A stretch of DNA of 64,000 nucleotides from Diospyros lotus (GCF_014633365.1 NC_068349.1:26364753-26428752), one strand, 5' to 3'. Positions 47,770-59,719 are shown, counted from the stretch's first letter. The notes: generated by a model from the sequence alone, not told the origin. Made by a program: numbers and translations.

Positions 47770-47890
47770 TGAAGTCCACTGGCGGCTGTTCAGCACTTGT
47801 AGTCTGCTGGCGGGCTACATTGGACTTAAATTCTACTGGCAGGCTTTTCAACACTTGCAGTCCGCTGGCGGGCTACATGGGTCTTAAGGT
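47770..47890. repeat. Short array of CCGCTGGCGG-type words in S4
   Basis: Four units of the type CACTTGNAGTCYRCTGGCGG, with the inverted repeat CCGC-TG-GCGG in the best copy. It sits where S1-S3 carry the TTCGAA or TCCGGA words, with conserved flanks (AAATCCCAATTGA on the right). Confidence 0.75.
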
Positions 47891-49676
47891 CAGCTTGCTG
47901 GGACTTAAAGTTAGCTCACTGGGATTTAAAAAACAGCTTGCAAAGAACAGTAAGCAATGTTTAGAACGACGCCTTACACCAATCCAAATAAAATATTGGG
48001 AAAATAAATCCCAATTGACATAAAATAATTTCAGGGATGATTCAACGATCATATTGAAAAGAAATGCTATAAGAAACCATGCATCACTGTCAAGATCATC
48101 ACTGAACTCTGAAACAATACTTTGTACGTGCATATATATAAATACACATATCTGCAACTAATAAACTATGAGAACCAGAATCTTGATTTAATGAAATCAC
48201 TGCTAAAACATGAATCTCAAAATAAGGATTTCAAGGATAAACTCGCATATGAAACCCACTAATACGCTAATATGAACATGCATACAGATAAATATATGCA
48301 TACTGACTAGTAAACTAATATTCCAAAAAGAGAGTCTTGGAAATCTAAAAACGAACTACAATAAGCCTGTAATGAAAGGAGTTACAGGAGGGATACTTGC
48401 TATAATAATTCTGATCGACTCGAACGATTGCAACCAGAAATCTCCTAAGCAAAACTTGAACCCACTGTTACTGCTCTTGCTCTCTGTTCTTGCTACGTGA
48501 AGAACATATGGCCAATGGGATTATATATATTTACAAAGAGAGAGTGGCTGCACTCCTCACCCTACAATTTAAATAGCCTTAATCAGTTTGGATGTTCAGT
48601 GTTGAAATGGTGAGGAGGTTTAAACTCACCAGTGTGTGAGTGTAGTTGTAGCACAAATATAAATTCCGGACAAGTCCGGGTCGATTCACTGGGAGGTTTA
48701 TTTAACAAAAGAATGGTTCATTCGGGTTGATTTATCCAAAGAGAGCTAAGTTTTCCTGATTGTGAAAAGGTTTTTTTTTTTTTGAATATTAAAAAGGTCT
48801 TGGGTTGAGGCGAGTTCAGAACCAATGCCTTATAAATCTCTTATAGTAATTTAAACAGCAATATTAATCTGAAATAAACAGAGGATCGTTTCGTAGTTAT
48901 AATTCAAGATACGAATGATTCTTAGCTAAGCAACCCTCATACATGATATGATGGTTCTGGGTTAAGATATCACTGTAAATTTTATTATACTAGAGACTAT
49001 GATTTGATCGTCTGAGCTTGGGTATATCTCATCTCCAATTCTAGCAACTTTCATACATGGCATGAGAGTTCTAAGTTAGGATGATGACCCAATCCAAACT
49101 CACAAAATCATTTATACACTCAACTCGAGTTTAACTCAGATAAATCTTGCATTCATCGAGGTTTGGCTTATCTTGAGATTCAAGAACATTGGACACTGTC
49201 CTCGCCTTAACCCAAGATTAGATTTAGCTACTCATTTCCATTTTTAAAATAAATTGGCAGGAATTTAAATGACGGGAATTAAAAGACAGTATTTAAAAGA
49301 CTATTTTTTTAACCGACCATATAGGCGGTATATAATTTAAAGACAATAATTGAAAGACTATTTTGACCGACCATATAGGCGGTATATAATTGAAAGATAA
49401 TAATTGAAATTGCAAGAATTTAAAGGCAGAAATTAACCGACCATTTAGGCGGTGGATAATGAAGTAACAATAAATGACATAAGAATTTAAATAAGAAAGA
49501 GAAGAAGTAAGATTTGCAAGAGAAAATAAAAGAGAACAAGAGTAATTAAAACAACTAAAATTTCATTCAAGAATAATCCCCTCTTACAAGTGCACCTAAG
49601 TGCTCTATTTATAGGCTAAAAGATGTAATGGAAACCACTTAATTATATAATTTAATAATACAAAATATCTAATTGA

Positions 49677-49881
49677 TGATGTAAGCAATGATGTCATTTT
49701 AACCATGATGTAAGCAATGATGTCATCTTATCCCATGATGTAAGCGATGATGTCATCCTATCCCATGATGTAAGCGATGATGTCATCATATCCCATGATG
49801 TAAGCGATGATGTCATCCTATCCCATGATGTAAGCGATGATGTCATCATATCCCATGATGTAAGCGATGATGTCATCCTAT
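49677..49881. repeat. 30-bp tandem array with TGATGTCAT in LTR V
   Basis: Seven units of TGATGTAAGCGATGATGTCA followed by TCCTATCCCA. From unit 3 on, CCTATCCCA and CATATCCCA alternate. Each unit carries TGATGTCA, which resembles a bZIP-type site. The array lies about 60 bp upstream of the TATA box. Confidence 0.95.
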
Positions 49882-49914
49882 TTGTGGGACTTGGGCTTTT
49901 CATGTTTTTGGGCT

Positions 49915-50015
49915 TTGGGCCTTCTTTGTGTTGGGCTTGAGCTTGGGCTTGAGCTTGGGCCTTCCTTGTGTTGGGCTTGAGCTTGGGCTTGGGCTTGTCT
50001 TATGTTGGATTCTAT
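49915..50015. repeat. TTGGGC/TTGAGC short repeats in LTR V
   Basis: A run of GCTTGGGCTTGAGC-like 6-12 bp repeats next to the 30-bp array. Confidence 0.8.
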
Positions 50016-50579
50016 TTGATTGTTGGGCCAAGTGCACATGAAACATCCTCTAGACTCCATAGTTGGCCCATGATTTTGAGCAACAATAATGGGTAATCCA
50101 ACGTCTCGATTTATGCCCCTAATTAATTGTAGAAGACAGCTTTCTTGCTTCATCCTGTAATAATATATAATGCAAATAATTATTTATTTTAAGCATAATT
50201 ATAAAGCCAAAATAGGGATATAATTCATTAGGATATAGGAAATATTGACCCTTATCAGAGAGCAACCCTAAAAGCCCTCACAACCTCCTTATACAACTAG
50301 GAGTCTTTCAATCCAAATCCACCTTACGTATGGATATCTCAATCCCTTACTCATAATAATTCTCACTGACTATTTAAATTCTAATAAAAACTTATTAAAT
50401 GACCCTCATGTCCTTGGATTAATTTTCACAATAAATAACTAGAATTAAATGCTATTATCTTAATTAAAAATCTAAATTGCCATATTAAATAATTAATTGG
50501 CAAAATCACTTAAACAAAAACTTAAATAAATTATTAAATAATACTAAATAAATTCTGGGCCCTCTAACAGGTCGTTACA

Positions 50580-51340
50580 ACAACACTAGCATTCAGGGCA
50601 CTATCACTAACAATAATAAGTAGCTCACTATCATAAACACTTTTGATTTCCTCTATATCGCATTCACTCTTGGGACTTTATCAAACAAGCATACAAATAT
50701 GTATTAGAGAAGGCTCATTGATAAAAAAAAAAAAATGCCACATTAGAATTTGAATTGCATAAATAAAATAGTATTTTTTTACATTGACTTCCCTATGGCT
50801 CTAGATAAAAACACTAACACATCTTGAATGTGATTAAAACATTCCCTTTTTATCTTGTACAATAGAAGTGCATTGCTTAGCCCATACCATTTTTAGAGCT
50901 CAACCAAGCTTTCACTATTGCATTATTTTTCTTCCAATGGTGAAAGTTTGAGTGAGGTTAAATCGTGCAATGGAAAACTATTGTCAATGAAGCTGCCCTT
51001 ACGTACTTTTCATGTATGGGGTTGTTTCGTGGAGCATTCCATCTTGCAAAATTTTCTCTAGTGAATGGTATACTAACAAACACCAATCCTGGGTGACCTA
51101 AAGTGTGGAGGCCATATGGTGACTCCTCACCATTGACCATGGTCCTGTCTCCCCTTGTCGCTAAACCTCTTGGAGTTGATCCATGTTTTTTGGTGACATC
51201 ATGTTTTCTGTCAATGAAGGAATAAAATGGTTGACAAGAACTTGGTGGTAGGATTTAATTTGCTAGAGCTCTAATAGCATATGACAAAATTGATGTTGGA
51301 AAAATCATCCTACTTGCTTCTATTGATCTATGATTGTTGT
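50580..51340 (-). pseudogene. Copia-type gag N-terminal scrap
   Basis: The minus frame 51140-50958 contains HPGLVFVSIPFTRENFARW. This matches the N-terminal domain of plant copia-like gag proteins (usual form HPGLVLVSQPLTGENYASW). Downstream on the minus strand pieces such as VQDKKG can be read, but with stops and shifts. No LTR could be paired with it. The rest of the interval is AT-rich and featureless. Confidence 0.6.
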
Positions 51341-51940
51341 ATATCTATATAATAAAACAGAACGGTTTTTGAAAATGTCTTTGATATATTTTCATCCAAT
51401 GGCTGAGATGAATTCTCAGTGTACATGAATGGCTGAGATGGATTTCATTTTTAAGTTCCTGCCCATTCCCACTACCCTCTATCTTATCTCTCTTTCCCTC
51501 TCTCACATAAACTCACAACCTGTCTCTCTCCCTCTCTCTCATAGACCCAACCCTTCCCTCCATCGTTCGCTGTTGTAGCCAGATCTCAGAGGTAGGTGAT
51601 GTTTGCTATGTATATGTATCTGTGTGTTGTGTGTTTATGATGTTTGTTGTGTATATGTATGTCTGTATATATCTATATATATATGGGTGTGTGCGACGAC
51701 CACATTGTGTGTGTGTTCTGTGTGTGTATATATCTATATAAAATCCAAAATATGCTTAGCATTCTAGGGTTCCAAAATGGCGATAAGATTCGGAGATCTG
51801 GGGATTCGCGGAGGTTGTTGCCCCTCTTCATAGATGCTGATCTGTCTTCTCAAATCGATTGGCTTCGTCTGACAGTCGATGTTTCAGTTCTCAAACTCAA
51901 CAACCCCTTTCGGTAAGATATCTTATAAGTGGTCTAATCG
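51341..51940. other. Unassigned segment with pyrimidine-rich leader-like text
   Basis: It begins at TCTATATAATAAAACAG, the style of some plant Helitron 5' ends, then a CTCTCTC-rich stretch and TGTGTGTATATAT runs. The ORF 51644-51916 (plus) has no recognisable domain. I could not find a matching CTRR hairpin end, so no element is called. Confidence 0.25.
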
Positions 51941-53411
51941 CTAAGCCAAATACCCTCTTAGCAATAACAATAATATGCACGTACAAATTGGTCGTGCATA
52001 TTATAGGCTGTTGCCCCTCTTCGTAAGAACTAGTTTCTGAATCAGAAAATAGATCGGTCGTTGCTTTCTGTTCTATTTCTTTTCTTTCCATGAATCCATT
52101 CTATTTCTTAGTAATGGAAAAGAACAGAAAAGAATAGAATGGAAGTATTACTATTCCATGCTTTCAATCCTCAAGATCTTAAATCCATCGAACACCTACA
52201 AAACATTCATTAATTCTAACGGTAAATCAAAATGTCTTCAAAATCCGATTAGTCTCACAGAATTCCATCTAAAGGTTTCTTTTCCCTAGATACTTACAAG
52301 TCTTATTCCATAAAACAAATCAAACATCTCCCAACTTATATGTAGGAATTCCATGAATTGGGTACCTACTAGATTTTACTAGATTTGGAAATCTCGATTC
52401 AATTGACTCCCAAAATTCCTACAAAAATAATCATATAGCAAAATGGTCTCCCGGACAATGGCCCTCTAAAATCCTCTAAACTTTGGATCCACCAATTTCT
52501 TGTAATACAAGTAGTCTGCCAAATGATTACCTAGTATCCTCGAAACTCCAAGTTTATCAAATCCCTATAATTCAAATAAGCTTTATCTAAAATATCCCAA
52601 AGTAATTTTCAAGTAAAGAAGATGTCTCCCAAAATCTCGCAAATCATTCAAGATTTTCTTTTTGCCGGGGTTTAATTTCACCAAGTGACTAGAATACTTA
52701 CTCGTACCAAGTCCTATCCTGTAAAACAATTAGGCATCTCCGAAACGATTATTACCTAGAATCCTCGAGATTCCAAATTTATCAACTCCTGCCACCTAAC
52801 TGTTAGTACAAGACTCTAATGAACCATATATGAGAATACTTCCAAAATCCAATTAGTCCCCCGAGACCTCAAATCCATCAATTTCCTATAAAAAGTTGTT
52901 GATAAGAAATTCTAACAATCCTCAAATCAAAGTACTTACTCGTTGGACTTTACCATAGTCATTGAAACAACATCAAATGCCATGTAACCCATCCTGTGAC
53001 TAAAGCCCCAAAACCCCAAAGATTAGTAACACCAATTAAAACATCTCATTTTACTATTTTACCTTCTAGGATCCTCAAAATAACCATATAATCAATCCTA
53101 TCATCAAGGAACCTCAAAGTTAATAGCACTGCATAGACATGATATCTCACTATCTTATCCCTTTTGTACACATACGTACATGTATATAGACTTCTCATAT
53201 CACTATTTTGTCCATCTGGGTACATCTACATACAATCCTTTGTCTCGCAAAACAAAAAAAACATTTTTCCTTGGTTTCGGATCTATTCCTTCCATAAGTC
53301 AAAACATCCTTAAAGTTAGTTAACTCACATCTAAATCAAAACCACAAAGCCACCACAACCTAAATATCCTCAAAATTAATCAATCGCACTTAAATAAGAA
53401 CCATATATTCT
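51941..53411 (-). other. Non-coding interior next to the P3 primer site
   Basis: AT-rich sequence without frames, full of loosely recurring phrases (CCTCGAAACTCCAAGTTTATC, ATCCTCGAGATTCC). On the minus strand it follows a primer site, so it is probably the untranslated leader of the P3 element. Gag is not visible. Confidence 0.4.
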
Positions 53412-53426
53412 AGCTCTGATAGCAAC
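53412..53426 (-). other. Primer binding site next to LTR P3
   Basis: On the minus strand GTTGCTATCAGAGCT directly follows the LTR end. It is one base off the usual TTGGTATCAGAGCT. It marks P3 as a 5' LTR, not a solo LTR. Confidence 0.7.
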
Positions 53427-53927
53427 TGTAACACCCCATTTTTCAATTACACAATGAAGCAATAAGATATTCATTATATGCTAATAATGACCTCGGGTAT
53501 TATTGGAAATCCTTTATCAACAAAAGCAAGGATCGAACCTGAGTACCTAAATATCTAAGATTTCCATAATGTCACATTAAGTCAAGTTCATAGAATAAAC
53601 ACACACACACACGTCCTCATAACAGCTGTCCTGTCTCTCACAAATTCCAAATATACATCTCACACCCTTATAGAGTTACAAAAGCTTCATACATTCATCC
53701 ATACATTTTGTAATCTAAGTATCGTAACCGCTATTTACAATACAACAGTCATGCTAGAACATCATATAAAATGTTTCAAGAAGGCTTAAACAAAACATCC
53801 AGCACCTCCTCGCCACTTGCTCTAGCTTGCACCTATAGCACCTAGCACTTCTGTTAGACCTGGGATGTTGAATATCCCAGGGGTATGAAACACCTGAGTT
53901 AGATAATTACATCTAAGTGAGTGGTAC

Positions 53928-56472
53928 TGTAATACCCGGGAATGGTTTGAGGTTATAAATGATATTTAATGAAGGGCATAAATGGAATTTGCAAAAAAAT
54001 GAGGCTATAGGGTACACTAACGCAGCTTTAGGTGACCGAATTAGACAAAGGGAGTACCCTAGACCCTAGATAGCCAAGGAAAGTGGTATAGTATCGACGA
54101 GTGATTCGAGTTATGATTTTAGGTGGTAAAAGAAATGGGATCGGGAACAGTTTTCGGTACAGCTATCTACCAGGTTGAGAAAACTGAATGATCGAAAGGG
54201 ATGTAATACTCAAGATTCTTAGATTCAAATACTTGAGGAAATATGATGTTTTAAGGGATTGCGGATGTTTGGAGACAAAAGTTCAATTTCTGAGCTAGGG
54301 GCAAAATCATAATTTTTAAGGTTCGGGTAAAAATGTAATTTACCTAAAAATTAAGGGCATTAGCATAATTAGTCCATTTTTCAGGGACTAAAATGCAAAT
54401 AAAAATTAGCCCAAGGGCCATGTTGAAAAGGGTCTAAGTGCAATTACTCAAAAGTTCAGGCCAAAGTATAATTCTTGAAACCTTTTTATTAGGGGCATTT
54501 GGGAGATTCAAGAAAATCCTCATAAATGACTTTAGAGATAAGGATGAAGTGTCATGATGATATTAGAGATAAGATGAAGCCTCATGATGACGTTAGAGAT
54601 AAGATGAAGGCTCATGATGACTTTAAGGATAAGATTTGGACAAGATTTGATAAGATTTGATTGGATAAGATTTTGTTGGATATGATTTGATTTGGATAAA
54701 ATTTAATTCGGATAACAATGATTGCAGAAAATCTTAGAAGATTTAGAATGATTGCAGAATATCTTAAAATATTTGGTAATGATTATATAATATCTTGGAA
54801 GACTTGGTAATGATTATATAAAATCTTAGAAGATTTGAAATGATTGTAGAATATCTTAGAAGATTTGGTAATGATTATATAATATCTTGGAAGATTTACA
54901 ATGATTGCAGAAGATCTTTAGAAGATTTGGAATGATTGTAAAAGATTTTGGAAGATTTAAAATGATTGCAGAATATATGTTTCTTAGTGGCTAAGTTTTC
55001 CAAAACCTATAAATAGGGGTTCATAGCCAAAGGTTTCTCATTCGAAATTCTGAGAAGTTAGTGCTAAACAAAAGTGCTTCGCGTTTAGTAGATAGAGGGA
55101 TTTTTAATCATACACAAAGCATCACACGCGGAGAGCACTTGGGCAGCGTGTGAGGGTGTGTAAGAAGGTGGTTTGATCAAAATACTTGAGGAGTTACACA
55201 AAAATCGAGGTTGGGCACACGATTCAAGGTGTTCAGAGTTTCGTTCGAGGTGAGTGTTCTACCTGAAAACTTGGTTTTAAGTTGGGAGTGTTCGCCCCTA
55301 AAACTTGATTTATTGTGCTTGTTCTATCTGAACATGTGTGTGATTTCATGCAAAATGGTTTTTGTTGCTTGCAAACGGTAACCGGTGACGGTTGGATTTA
55401 TGAGGGAGGTCCGTCCCTAAATGTTTTGAAATTGGCATTGCATTTTATAAAACTGTTGTTTATATGATGCATTGAATTGTGAAATGTGGCATTGTCTTGA
55501 GTTTTATGTGTACGTATGGAATGTCAGCCTCAGATGTTGTCTGGATAGTGTAGCCATAATTCTCCAAGGGCATGACAGAATAATAGGGGTATCTGATGTT
55601 GGTGTCCATACTGTGTTGTTCATGTGAGATGTTAGCCTAGGATGTTGTCTGGATAGTGTAGCCGTAATTCTCCAAGGGCGTGACAGAATAATAGGGGTAT
55701 CTGATGCTGGTGTGCATGTCAGGATAGCTGCCTTGATTTCCGTGCCAGGCCGTTTAGCTAGGGAAGTTGCACTAGGATGACTAGGTGGTCCATGTGAAAT
55801 TTTGGAGTTGGGATTGTATGGTGGTTCCTGGATGCTTAAGGTGGGAACGTATTCTGGTGAGATGCGTTGGCAGCCCCATTTAAGCTAGAATCGCGTCGTG
55901 TCGTCGAGTTGGTATGGTGTCATAGCTTTTAGAGAGATTGCTCTTTTCCCGTGGTAGGGTTAAGAGCTAGGGATTCTCTTGGGCTAGGGCTTACCGGGTG
56001 TATTAGTTTATTTCATGTCTTGCATTCATTCATGAAAAATGTGATTTTGAACTCTCACTTAGATGATTCAGCATCTAATTTGGACTATGTCCTTGGAATA
56101 TTCAAACGTTCCAGGTGAGGGCAGCGGTGCGAAGGGAAAGCGAATTGCCGAGGAGTGACGGCGATTAGAGGATGTTTTTATATTATGTCATTTCGGTTAT
56201 GTTGTTTATTTTGAGAACGTCATGTAAACGTTGGTTCGAATTTATGTTATAAATAAAGTGGTTTCGGTTATGACTCGTTAAGATTTCGATCTAGCTTCTG
56301 CATTTATGTTAGTGAACCTGTCTTAGTTTATTGATGGTTCATAGTTGATATACTGAGAAGGTGTAACGAGATCTTCGGGGAACGGTTTTGTGATGGGTTT
56401 GTATTTGGAAAAAAGTTTATATCCCTGAAATCTTACATTACGTAACGCCCTCCCGGGAATTGGGGTGTTATA
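53928..56472 (+). mobile_element. Solo LTR A3 (2545 bp)
   Basis: TGTAATACCCGGG to GGGGTGTTATA, with an exact target duplication GGTAC (53923-53927 and 56473-56477). TATAAATA lies at 55008-55015, a donor-like CGAG|GTGAGT at 55250, a hairpin at 56059-56078 and an acceptor-like TTCCAG|G at 56113-56114, giving a predicted intron of about 865 nt. The part 54208-about 55065 matches the P family in the P sense direction, so the LTR is mosaic. Confidence 0.92.
56059..56114 (+). promoter_or_regulatory. Hairpin plus acceptor-like site in LTR A3
   Basis: TTAGATG pairs with CATCTAA (7 bp). TTCCAG|GTGAGG follows about 35 nt later. Confidence 0.5.
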
Positions 56473-57217
56473 GGTACAATAAATGAAACTATGCATGCAA
56501 GAGCAATATGCAATTATGCCAGGAAATATGAAGAGATAAGTACAAATCTCCCAAGAACATGTCACTATAAAACTTCCCATGTGGTAACAAGGTCAGGGGG
56601 TTGTAGTCACCCTCGTAGTTATCATGGTAGCTCACTGCAAGAGCACGATATCTCCCGTGATGTCCCGCAATCATCATGGTAACTCACCGTAAGAGCATGA
56701 GATCATGGCTCACCGCAAGAGCATGAGATCCTCCGTGATGTCTCAACAACCAACCACAGATACAAACACCGAGATGAGTATAAAATAGGCCAGATATGCT
56801 CAAAAGTAATAAAACATGAGATGTAAGCCACCAACCATGACATGTTGTATGAAAAAATGGAAGGAATATGATATGCAAGCTACAAGCCATGCACAAAAGC
56901 TGTCATAGTCAAACTGATGCAACAAAATAGAAAGGATATGCTCAAAACAAATGGAACATAAGACGTAAGCAACAAACCATCCACAATGAACCCAAGAGTG
57001 ATCAAGAGGAAGCAATGAGCATTCATAAACCACTCACCTTAAAGGTTTACCCTAAGAAGCACTGTTTACGACTTGCGGGAATGGTTTTCTCGTGGTTTAT
57101 ACTTTGTTTGGCATGACCTACAGTGGAAGCCCAAACTTTCCGATGAGGCCTTTTCTCCCTCATTCTTAGCGAACTTTTCTTCCTTCTTTTGGCAGTATTC
57201 TTTGCTAGACTGGGAAG

Positions 57218-58830
57218 TGCTATGGCACACCCCAAGAGGGGGGGAGAATTGGATAATTTAAAAACTTAATTGAACTTGAAAAACTTTTTGATACAAATTA
57301 AGGTTTTAGTGATTTAAAAACGTAAAGCATATAAAATGAAAAATATAAGTTTGCAAAGATAAATAAGTGAACTAAGAGAGGAAAAATGAAATTGCTTAGA
57401 AAGATAAATAAACAAATAGCGCAAGCAAGAGATGGACACAAGGATTTATAGTGGTTCGGCTTAACCCAAGCCTAATCCACTACCTTAGCTTCTCACTAAG
57501 GATTTTGCAAACAATCCACTAAAACCTCATATCACTTCGGATAGGCCTTCTAGCACCAAGCTAGGCAATACAACCTCTTGCTTTCAAGCAAGCCCTTTAG
57601 CAATACAAGCTAGGAAAACCAACCTCTTGCTTTCAACCAAGCCCTCTAGCAATACAAGCTAGGAAAAATAAGAAAGATACAAAAGAGAGTTTCTAAGAGT
57701 ATATCTTCTTAGTTACAATGACTCTCAATAGATATACAAGGCTTGAATCAAATGAAACAAATTTAGTACAAAGCCTTTTGAGAGAAAAGTTAAAGCACAA
57801 ATGTAAATCGAGAAGTATGAAATAATCCTTAAGCTCACTTCACTTCATTCCCATCCATTAGCCTCTTCTTGGTCATCAATGAGTTGTATATATAGGCATC
57901 CAAAAAGATTGAAGAGGAAACTAGCCGTTTGTGACCGTTGGGATTTGAAAAAGTAGCCGTTGGAGGCTTTCTGCAAAGAAACTTAGTCGACAGATGAAAA
58001 TGGTTAATCGATAGAGAAAATAGGATGGTCGACCAAGTTATAAAGAAAACAAGGCACTTAGTCGACCAAGACAAAAATACACATGACAGTTAGTCGACCA
58101 AGGGTACCCATCTGTCGACAAACTCAAAGAGTTAGTTGACCAAGTCATATCAAAAGCACTGTTAGTCGACCAAGACCATAACATATATACTGTTAGTCGA
58201 CCAATGCTTATAGTTACTCGACCAAGGCACAAACAAACACACTGTTAGTCGACCGATCCTATAACTTAGTCGACCAAGACAATATGCTAGTTGACAAAAT
58301 GAAAGCATGTAGTCGACAGAATGAAGGCATGAAGATACAAAACATATTTACATAATTTATATTTTACCTTCCATTTACTTTAATACATAAATGTAAATAA
58401 CAAAGTACCCCCCATTTGGATTCAATAAAAATATCAAAAAAATCAAAATCCATAAGAATAATAAAGTAGAATTTGGGTTTTAGTACAAACTTATGATTTT
58501 GTAATTTTACCATCTCCAAGATATATACTTTCTATTTCTTGAAAAATTCGTTAAAAATCATTTTATCACTAATGAATGTTAGCTATTGAATTACCGGGAA
58601 TTAGTTTTCTAGAAAGAAAACATTTTCATATATGTCTCCTTATAAGGTGCTAACTTTTCAGACTTAGAAAAATGACTTTGAAATCTCGATACTTGAAATT
58701 CATTTGGTTTTCATTCTCACAAAGTAATACTTAATATTGAAATTGATTTATGTTGAAAACCATAACCTTGACTCATGACTTAGGGATTAAACAAAATATA
58801 TTTTTCATCATCAAAACTAATATACAAAAA
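57218..58830 (-). mobile_element. LTR-like insertion Z (ends approximate)
   Basis: It interrupts P3 from TGCTATGGCACACCCC, next to a GAGGGGGGGAGAATTGG run, to about 58830, where P3 text resumes. It includes GGATTTATAGTGGTTCGGC, a passage seen in many plant LTRs. On the minus strand GCCTATATATACAAC (57897-57884) is a TATA candidate. I found no target duplication, so the boundaries are tentative. Confidence 0.5.
57986..58317. repeat. Interspersed GTCGAC array in Z
   Basis: Ten GTCGAC, mostly as TTAGTCGACCAAG, plus variants (GTTGAC twice, CTCGACC, ATCGAT), spaced about 20-40 bp. It lies upstream of the minus-strand TATA candidate. Confidence 0.93.
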
Positions 58831-59485
58831 AGTACAACAACATTCTCCCATTTCTCCCAAGAACAAGATCCTCCCCTTTGATTCCCTCAATTTGGCATAA
58901 ATTCACCTCAAACTTACTTCGAATGGTTTGTGATTAACCTAGCCCCTATTTATAGAATTTTCTAACCAACCACATGTCGCCACCTTAAGGGTCATCATGA
59001 GGCTTCAAATCCTATCTCCAAGTGGCCAATGAACGCTTGCCACATGCCCTTAAGGATAAGGTTTGGAGACTTTAGCAAACTTGGAGGCCAAGTAAGCTTT
59101 GCTGGCCAATCACGCGATGCCACCTCAGGGGGGGTCATTATGAACCATCATGTGACCTTATCTTATCTTTCAAGTGCCCAATGATTTCTTGCCATGTGTC
59201 CTTGAGGATAAGGTTTGGAGATATTGGAGGCTAAGTAATCTTGGAGGCTAAGCAAAAGACTTGGAGAAGACTTAGGGAAGACTTGGACTTTAAGCAAAGA
59301 CTTGGACTTGGACTTGGACTTTAAAACGATCCAAAACTAAATTTGATTAAAGTTTGAAATCCAAAGATATTTTAAAATTCATATCTTTTACACTAATGCC
59401 CAAGATTTTTGGTCAATTGCACTTATACTCGAACTTCCATAATTACGAATCTGCCCCATAATTACGACTCTCTGACGACATTACA

Positions 59486-59719
59486 GTAAAAGCCCCCCAA
59501 TGGAAAAGAGTTGTTTCACTCCGCAAGACTGACAATCCCTCTGAGGGAAGTCCTTTCCGCAACTCCTTTCCGAGAGCGATTTCTTTCTCCCAGAGAGGGT
59601 TACTCTCCTAAAGATTCTTCCTCTCTGGAAGGACCACCCTATTATCCAATTCTTTGGGTATCGAAGCGACAGTTTCTCCCAACTTGAACAAATTCTATTA
59701 TCGTAGTTTTCTGGCTACA
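59486..59719 (+). mobile_element. 3' end of the 5' LTR of the Tat-type element
   Basis: About 230 bp ending TTTTCTGGCTACA, followed by CAATTGGCACCGTCTATGGG (59721-59740). I recognise this from Tat/Ogre-type plant elements, where it serves as the primer region. The LTR's 5' part is missing because P3 abuts it. Confidence 0.75.

Larger units (their letters stand above)
48545..50257 (-). mobile_element. Solo LTR V (1713 bp) inside S4
   Basis: TGGCTGCACTCC to GACCCTTATCA, with an exact target duplication GAGAG (48540-48544 and 50258-50262). On the minus strand GCCTATAAATAGAGCA (49616-49601) is the promoter, and the 30-bp array lies just upstream of it. The GTCCGGGTCGATTCACTGGG passage near 48675 matches X at about 62620. 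Confidence 0.88.
46719..50579 (-). mobile_element. Solo LTR S4, split by V
   Basis: TGTAACACCCCC to GGTCGTTACA, with an exact target duplication ACAAC (46714-46718 and 50580-50584). Net length is about 2.14 kb, short for the family because the palindrome array is replaced by a small GC-rich one at 47770-47890. The hairpin has one mismatch (47100-47115); the acceptor-like TTCCAG|G is kept. Confidence 0.9.
53427..59485 (-). mobile_element. 5' LTR P3 (P/A-like), split by A3 and Z
   Basis: Left end TGTAACACCCC; right end GACGACATTACA. On the minus strand it has CTATAAATAGG at 58955-58945, a donor-like AAG|GTGAGT at 57037, hairpin TTAGAT-GTAATT-ATCTAA (53916-53899) and acceptor-like CCCAG|G near 53861. 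The right flank GTAAA does not match the primer site on the left, as expected for a 5' LTR with a lost 3' partner. Confidence 0.72.

Noticed and set aside
49694..49903. Periodic minus-strand ORF (repeats of TSSLTSWDMM)
   Set aside because: It is the 30-bp array of LTR V read in frame, with no start context or homologue.
51341..51940. Helitron 5' end (TCTATATAATAAAACAG)
   Set aside because: Only the 5' style matches; no CTRR end with a preceding hairpin was found, so it stays unassigned.
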